A stretch of 64,000 bases of DNA from Onthophagus taurus. Lineage: Eukaryota > Arthropoda > Insecta > Coleoptera > Scarabaeidae. Location: assembly GCF_036711975.1 (NCBI RefSeq), contig NC_091973.1:5518001-5582000 (forward strand), in the 5' to 3' direction. The position numbers and the translations under genes were made by a program. Positions within the stretch are counted from its first letter, which is position 1, and each line of letters begins with the position of its first letter. The notes below the pieces were generated by a model. It worked only from the letters and a program-made list of their open reading frames with translations, was not told where the DNA came from and did not search any database. Shown piece after piece: positions 60,315 through 64,000 of the stretch.

Positions 60315-63300
60315 AATTTGGAAACCCTCTTGGTGCAATCGACACGTACTTAGCTTTATCGTCTTCGTTCCCATTTTGCCAAAGACACTGTTGAATATTT
60401 TTAGCGAACCCCGCGCATAACGAGTTGTAGAGGAGCCATTTGTGTTGTATCAATATATAATCAAAATATGGTAAAACGCGATAGTGGCGTTAACAGATAT
60501 AGCGGTCAGTGTTTAAATTATCCTCAACGTTCGTTCGATGTTATCGACCCATTTTCATTAATTATTTTTTAGTGGTTTTTATATTGATGAGATTCTATGT
60601 TTTTTTGGTAATATTTATAATATCTGTATTAGATATGTACATAATATATTGATTTTTTTGCTCCCTGGATTTATTGAATTTTCATTTAACTCGCTTACCT
60701 ATCCAAAAATAAGATAATATTGAAGGTGAGTATTAAAATTAATCGATATTTAAAAGTTATTATGATAAGATGATAACAAGGAAATAGAGTAACAAACGAG
60801 GTGCGGATCGTAATTGTTTGGATATCCATTCAATTTTCCCGTAGATAAGGACTTGCAGATCTAGTTTCGTTGTTAAACTTGGTCAATACGGCCGTTAGGA
60901 ATCGGCCGGCAGATACAGGAGTTGCCAAAGTCGGGGGCGGCGGCTGATAGCGACGTCCTAAAATAGAGTAAAACGTTGTCTTTTCACCACGCATCGAGAC
61001 ATTTCATTGGACGGTGAATAGTTCACAATGAAAGGGTGAGAATACAAAGCGGACTCCAAGAAGGAACTCGGTATTTTCGTTAAAAATATAAACCGAAGGA
61101 TCAGGCGTTTGTTTTTAACTTGGCAGCCATTATTAATTGGCCAAATCGGATTTTCTTCATTATCCGAATTCAGCATAAGACTATCCAGAGGGTTGAATCG
61201 AAAGCTTTCCTAAGATGGAACAAATAAGCCATTTAAATGTAAATACACAAAAAAATATCTTTATAAATATATATTATATATATAAAGATATGAAGTATAT
61301 TTAATGATATAAAAGATTTTGAGATGGAAATGTACGGTTCGCGGTAACTTCTCCAATATTCTAAAAGCCGCGGCGGCGTAAGCAAACAATAAACTGTGAT
61401 AAAGTGTGATGAGATCATCTCAGAGGGAGGCAGGGCATTTAAAAATGTTTTATGTCCGGAGGCCGCCGTAACTCAAGACGTTTGCCCGGTTATGAATAAT
61501 AAATACTGATATAGAGGGCGTAATCTATTCCGTGGAACGCTAACGGGACGTACACTCGCCACGGTGGGGAGCGGGGCCTCTACTTATCAGCCGGCTGCTA
61601 AATTAAAGATAAAAAATATACTGTCACGTCCATTGCGCGACGGCTTATTCAATTTCCATCCCCCGGGGCTCGGAGATATGTGCCCGCGAGATGAGCACCA
61701 AATCCGGTTCCGTCTCCAGATCACGTCCCTAAGTGACTCCTCTTTTTTGATCCGATTATCTTTGCCCACCTCGCAATCTTCGTAATGGCACCAATGAAAA
61801 TTAAGAACGTTACCTCGAGATTAAGGGCTGCTTGCGAGAAACGGATTACCCGGCGAGGTTATTGAAACGGAATCCTTCGAGATATCACATCCCCAGCCGG
61901 CCCGATTCCCTTCGATTCAAAGAAACTCTGCCCTTCCACAAAAATCTCCAGATAAACTAATCCCTAAATAAGTCTCTAAAATCGAAAGAAAAAATGACCA
62001 CGGAAACGTAACTGTTTGAAGATGTGTTTAATGCAATGTTGAGAGAATGAAGGATTTCATACTGATTAACAGATAATGCATAAATCAGGACAGAGAGAGA
62101 ATGTAGGATTGGTTAACACATATTGCAGCTCCTCGGCTGAAGGTGACCTCGACTTAAATACAAGAGGCAGAGACGTTGCAGTATTAATTTAAAGCACTCA
62201 ATTATCTTTTAAAGTACCGTAATAGAAACTATGATTACAAAGTATTTATGTCCACGAAAGAAATATAAAGAGGTCTCATAGAAATCGAAAAATCATTAAG
62301 GTCTTTTATAATTTGAGGGTATTATAAAATGTTATCAATAAGGAAATACGAGAGCCCAGCATCGTTTGCAACCACCAGTGGGCGTCGAAACGCTTATCTG
62401 AGAACGTTATATTATCGTTCAGTAGTCGCAAGGTGGCGGTGACAATTGAATATTTTAAAATGTTTTCTTAGGCGCGGCCGTTCCAGATAAGGCGCCGGCG
62501 ATAAATGCGGTCTCCGAATCTTGTTACATTTCTGATTGAATTTTAATTAAATTTTCGTCGTCGACACACCACCCCATCCCTCGCAGTTTTTCATATTAGC
62601 CCCGCGCCAAACAATGCGCGGTTAACTCCACTGTCTCGTCCCTTTTTAAAGAATACGAGGCAGGAAATTAATTTTGAAAAATGAATGCGACTCCATCGAT
62701 AGCGGTTCCTATTGGGCTTATCTTTTCTCTTCTTCGAAAACAGCTTCTATATCATTTTAAGACATTCACACCCTCCCTTTTTATAATATAAAAGCAGAGA
62801 TTCTTCTATTAACTCTATTTTTTTTTTGAGGGAAAGACACTTGACGTTGTATTTTAAATTTATACCCGAGGTGGGTCCTTAGCCATGAAGGGTTTAGGAT
62901 AATTTGTAGCTGGGGTGGAATCTAAGCCCGTAACGGGCGCGGGGTTGTACTCTCTTAGCTTATCGGTGGTGAGTGGAAAGCGACGTATCTTTCGCATCCA
63001 ATTTTGGGTGTGCGGCACACACGTGGAAATTTCTCTCTCGGCACTTCTTGCCAAGGTTCACAAAGTAGGACCCCAACACGGGGACTCCCTATGTGAGACA
63101 AGGTGGGTGCCGACAGGTGCACCGCCGTGTGCAATGTCGCAACAATACCTCATACCCCATTCACCCCAACTAAACTCCGTGAACACCTTATTAATCTCCA
63201 TAGAGCGCACTCAAAAATACCGCTCTGTTTAAACTCGAATGAGCTCCGGCGCGTTTATTTAATTCGGTTACCGCACGCTAGAGCGAGCACCGCAAATCTG

Positions 63301-64000
63301 CTAAAAAGTATATTACATTCCTGAATTGCGAGTTCGCAAACGGTATTGTTCGAAACGCGCCGAATTTTATCGAACGAAACGCTCGCGATTTAGCCTTGTA
63401 TAGTAGGCAACTTCTATAACTGACGATCAACGATTGTTGCTCCTCCTTCACAGCAATTTGTTAACCGCAATTTGCAAACCTGGTACGTATTGAGGAGCGA
63501 CATCGATTTGTCATTATCCATTGTTAAGCCTTTAATAACGATAAGTGTCGATAAATACAGACGCGGTTACAAAATTTGCTAATATTATAACACATGAGTA
63601 ATTTATTAACAATACGATAAATATCGAAATCAAAAAAAATATCAGTCTGAAGAAACAGAATTGCGCTGTAATTGTTCTTGCTTATCAGCTCAAATGGTGT
63701 TATTACGGCTACGATTTGATTAGATTAAGTTTCCAAGATATCATTCTAAGAAGTAATAAACAATAAAAGTATTGCAATTGATACCGTTCAAAACTTGAAT
63801 CTAACCAGAATAATTAACAAAGAAAATAAAGTTCGTAAAGGATGAAAGGTCAAACTAAAAAAAATTGGGTTGGTTTCAGTTTTTAAGATATCATTCAAGA
63901 AATTCAGAAAAGATAAAAATTCGTGATTAATGAGCCTGTTATTTTAAAAAGAATTAAAGTAAATAATTTAAAGTTTGAATTTGTACTTTTAAACTGGTTT
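60315..64000. other. dve 3' UTR and downstream gene-free region
   Basis: No gene recognised. The first several hundred bases are AT-rich and probably 3' UTR, although no canonical AATAAA is visible near the stop. At 61254-61292 an AT-rich hairpin (atatctttata and its complement) is present. ORFs at 61564-61785 and 62915-63232 show no domain. Confidence 0.4.

Overview
This is a stretch of an animal nuclear genome, almost certainly an insect and probably a beetle. The seven protein genes I can assemble are all insect-type genes split by very short introns (many 44 to 72 bp) with canonical GT/AG ends. The spacers are AT-rich and full of decayed Tc1/mariner elements, MITEs and non-LTR retrotransposons. 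The order assignment is inference; no marker gene fixes the species.

Layout, left to right. 1-3160 is the edge of a satellite array of about 286 bp monomers. 3160-8740 is a gene-free stretch holding a diverged duplication, a Tc1-like element, its deletion derivative and a 5'-truncated LINE with an intact target-site duplication. 9776-11545 (minus) is a complete gamma-syntrophin gene. 12619-13932 (minus) is a complete HMG-CoA lyase gene. 15079-18963 (minus) is an RBM24/RBM38-type RNA-binding protein gene with a 58-nt internal exon. 19320-24930 is a repeat-rich spacer with a hairpin-forming 184-bp tandem array split by a mariner-like element. 24934-26245 (minus) is a secreted or membrane-anchored YGPP-repeat protein. 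26888-29309 (plus) and 29338-31518 (minus) are two organic anion transporting polypeptide (OATP) genes arranged tail to tail, their stop codons 28 bp apart. 31890-35390 is a LINE carrying a nested insertion within a nested insertion. 35400-48900 is a long gene-free region with more LINE debris. 49158-60314 (plus) is the homeobox gene defective proventriculus (dve), a SATB relative with ULD/COMPASS, CUTL-like and two homeodomain regions, in five exons with one 6.35-kb intron. 60315-64000 holds no recognisable gene.

The genes do not form one pathway. The OATP pair is a local duplication of membrane transporters, and the first has a GATA-site cluster just upstream of its start. dve is a developmental regulator, and the long gene-poor and partly GC-richer DNA around and inside it fits a large cis-regulatory domain (inference).

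I found no convincing new enzymatic or defence system. The least explained signals are: a 67-bp sequence present in inverted copies 21 kb apart, upstream of dve and inside its big intron, one copy forming an 81-nt hairpin; the 184-bp hairpin tandem array; a perfect double-CRE palindrome beside HMG-CoA lyase; and an OATP that has lost its family signature.
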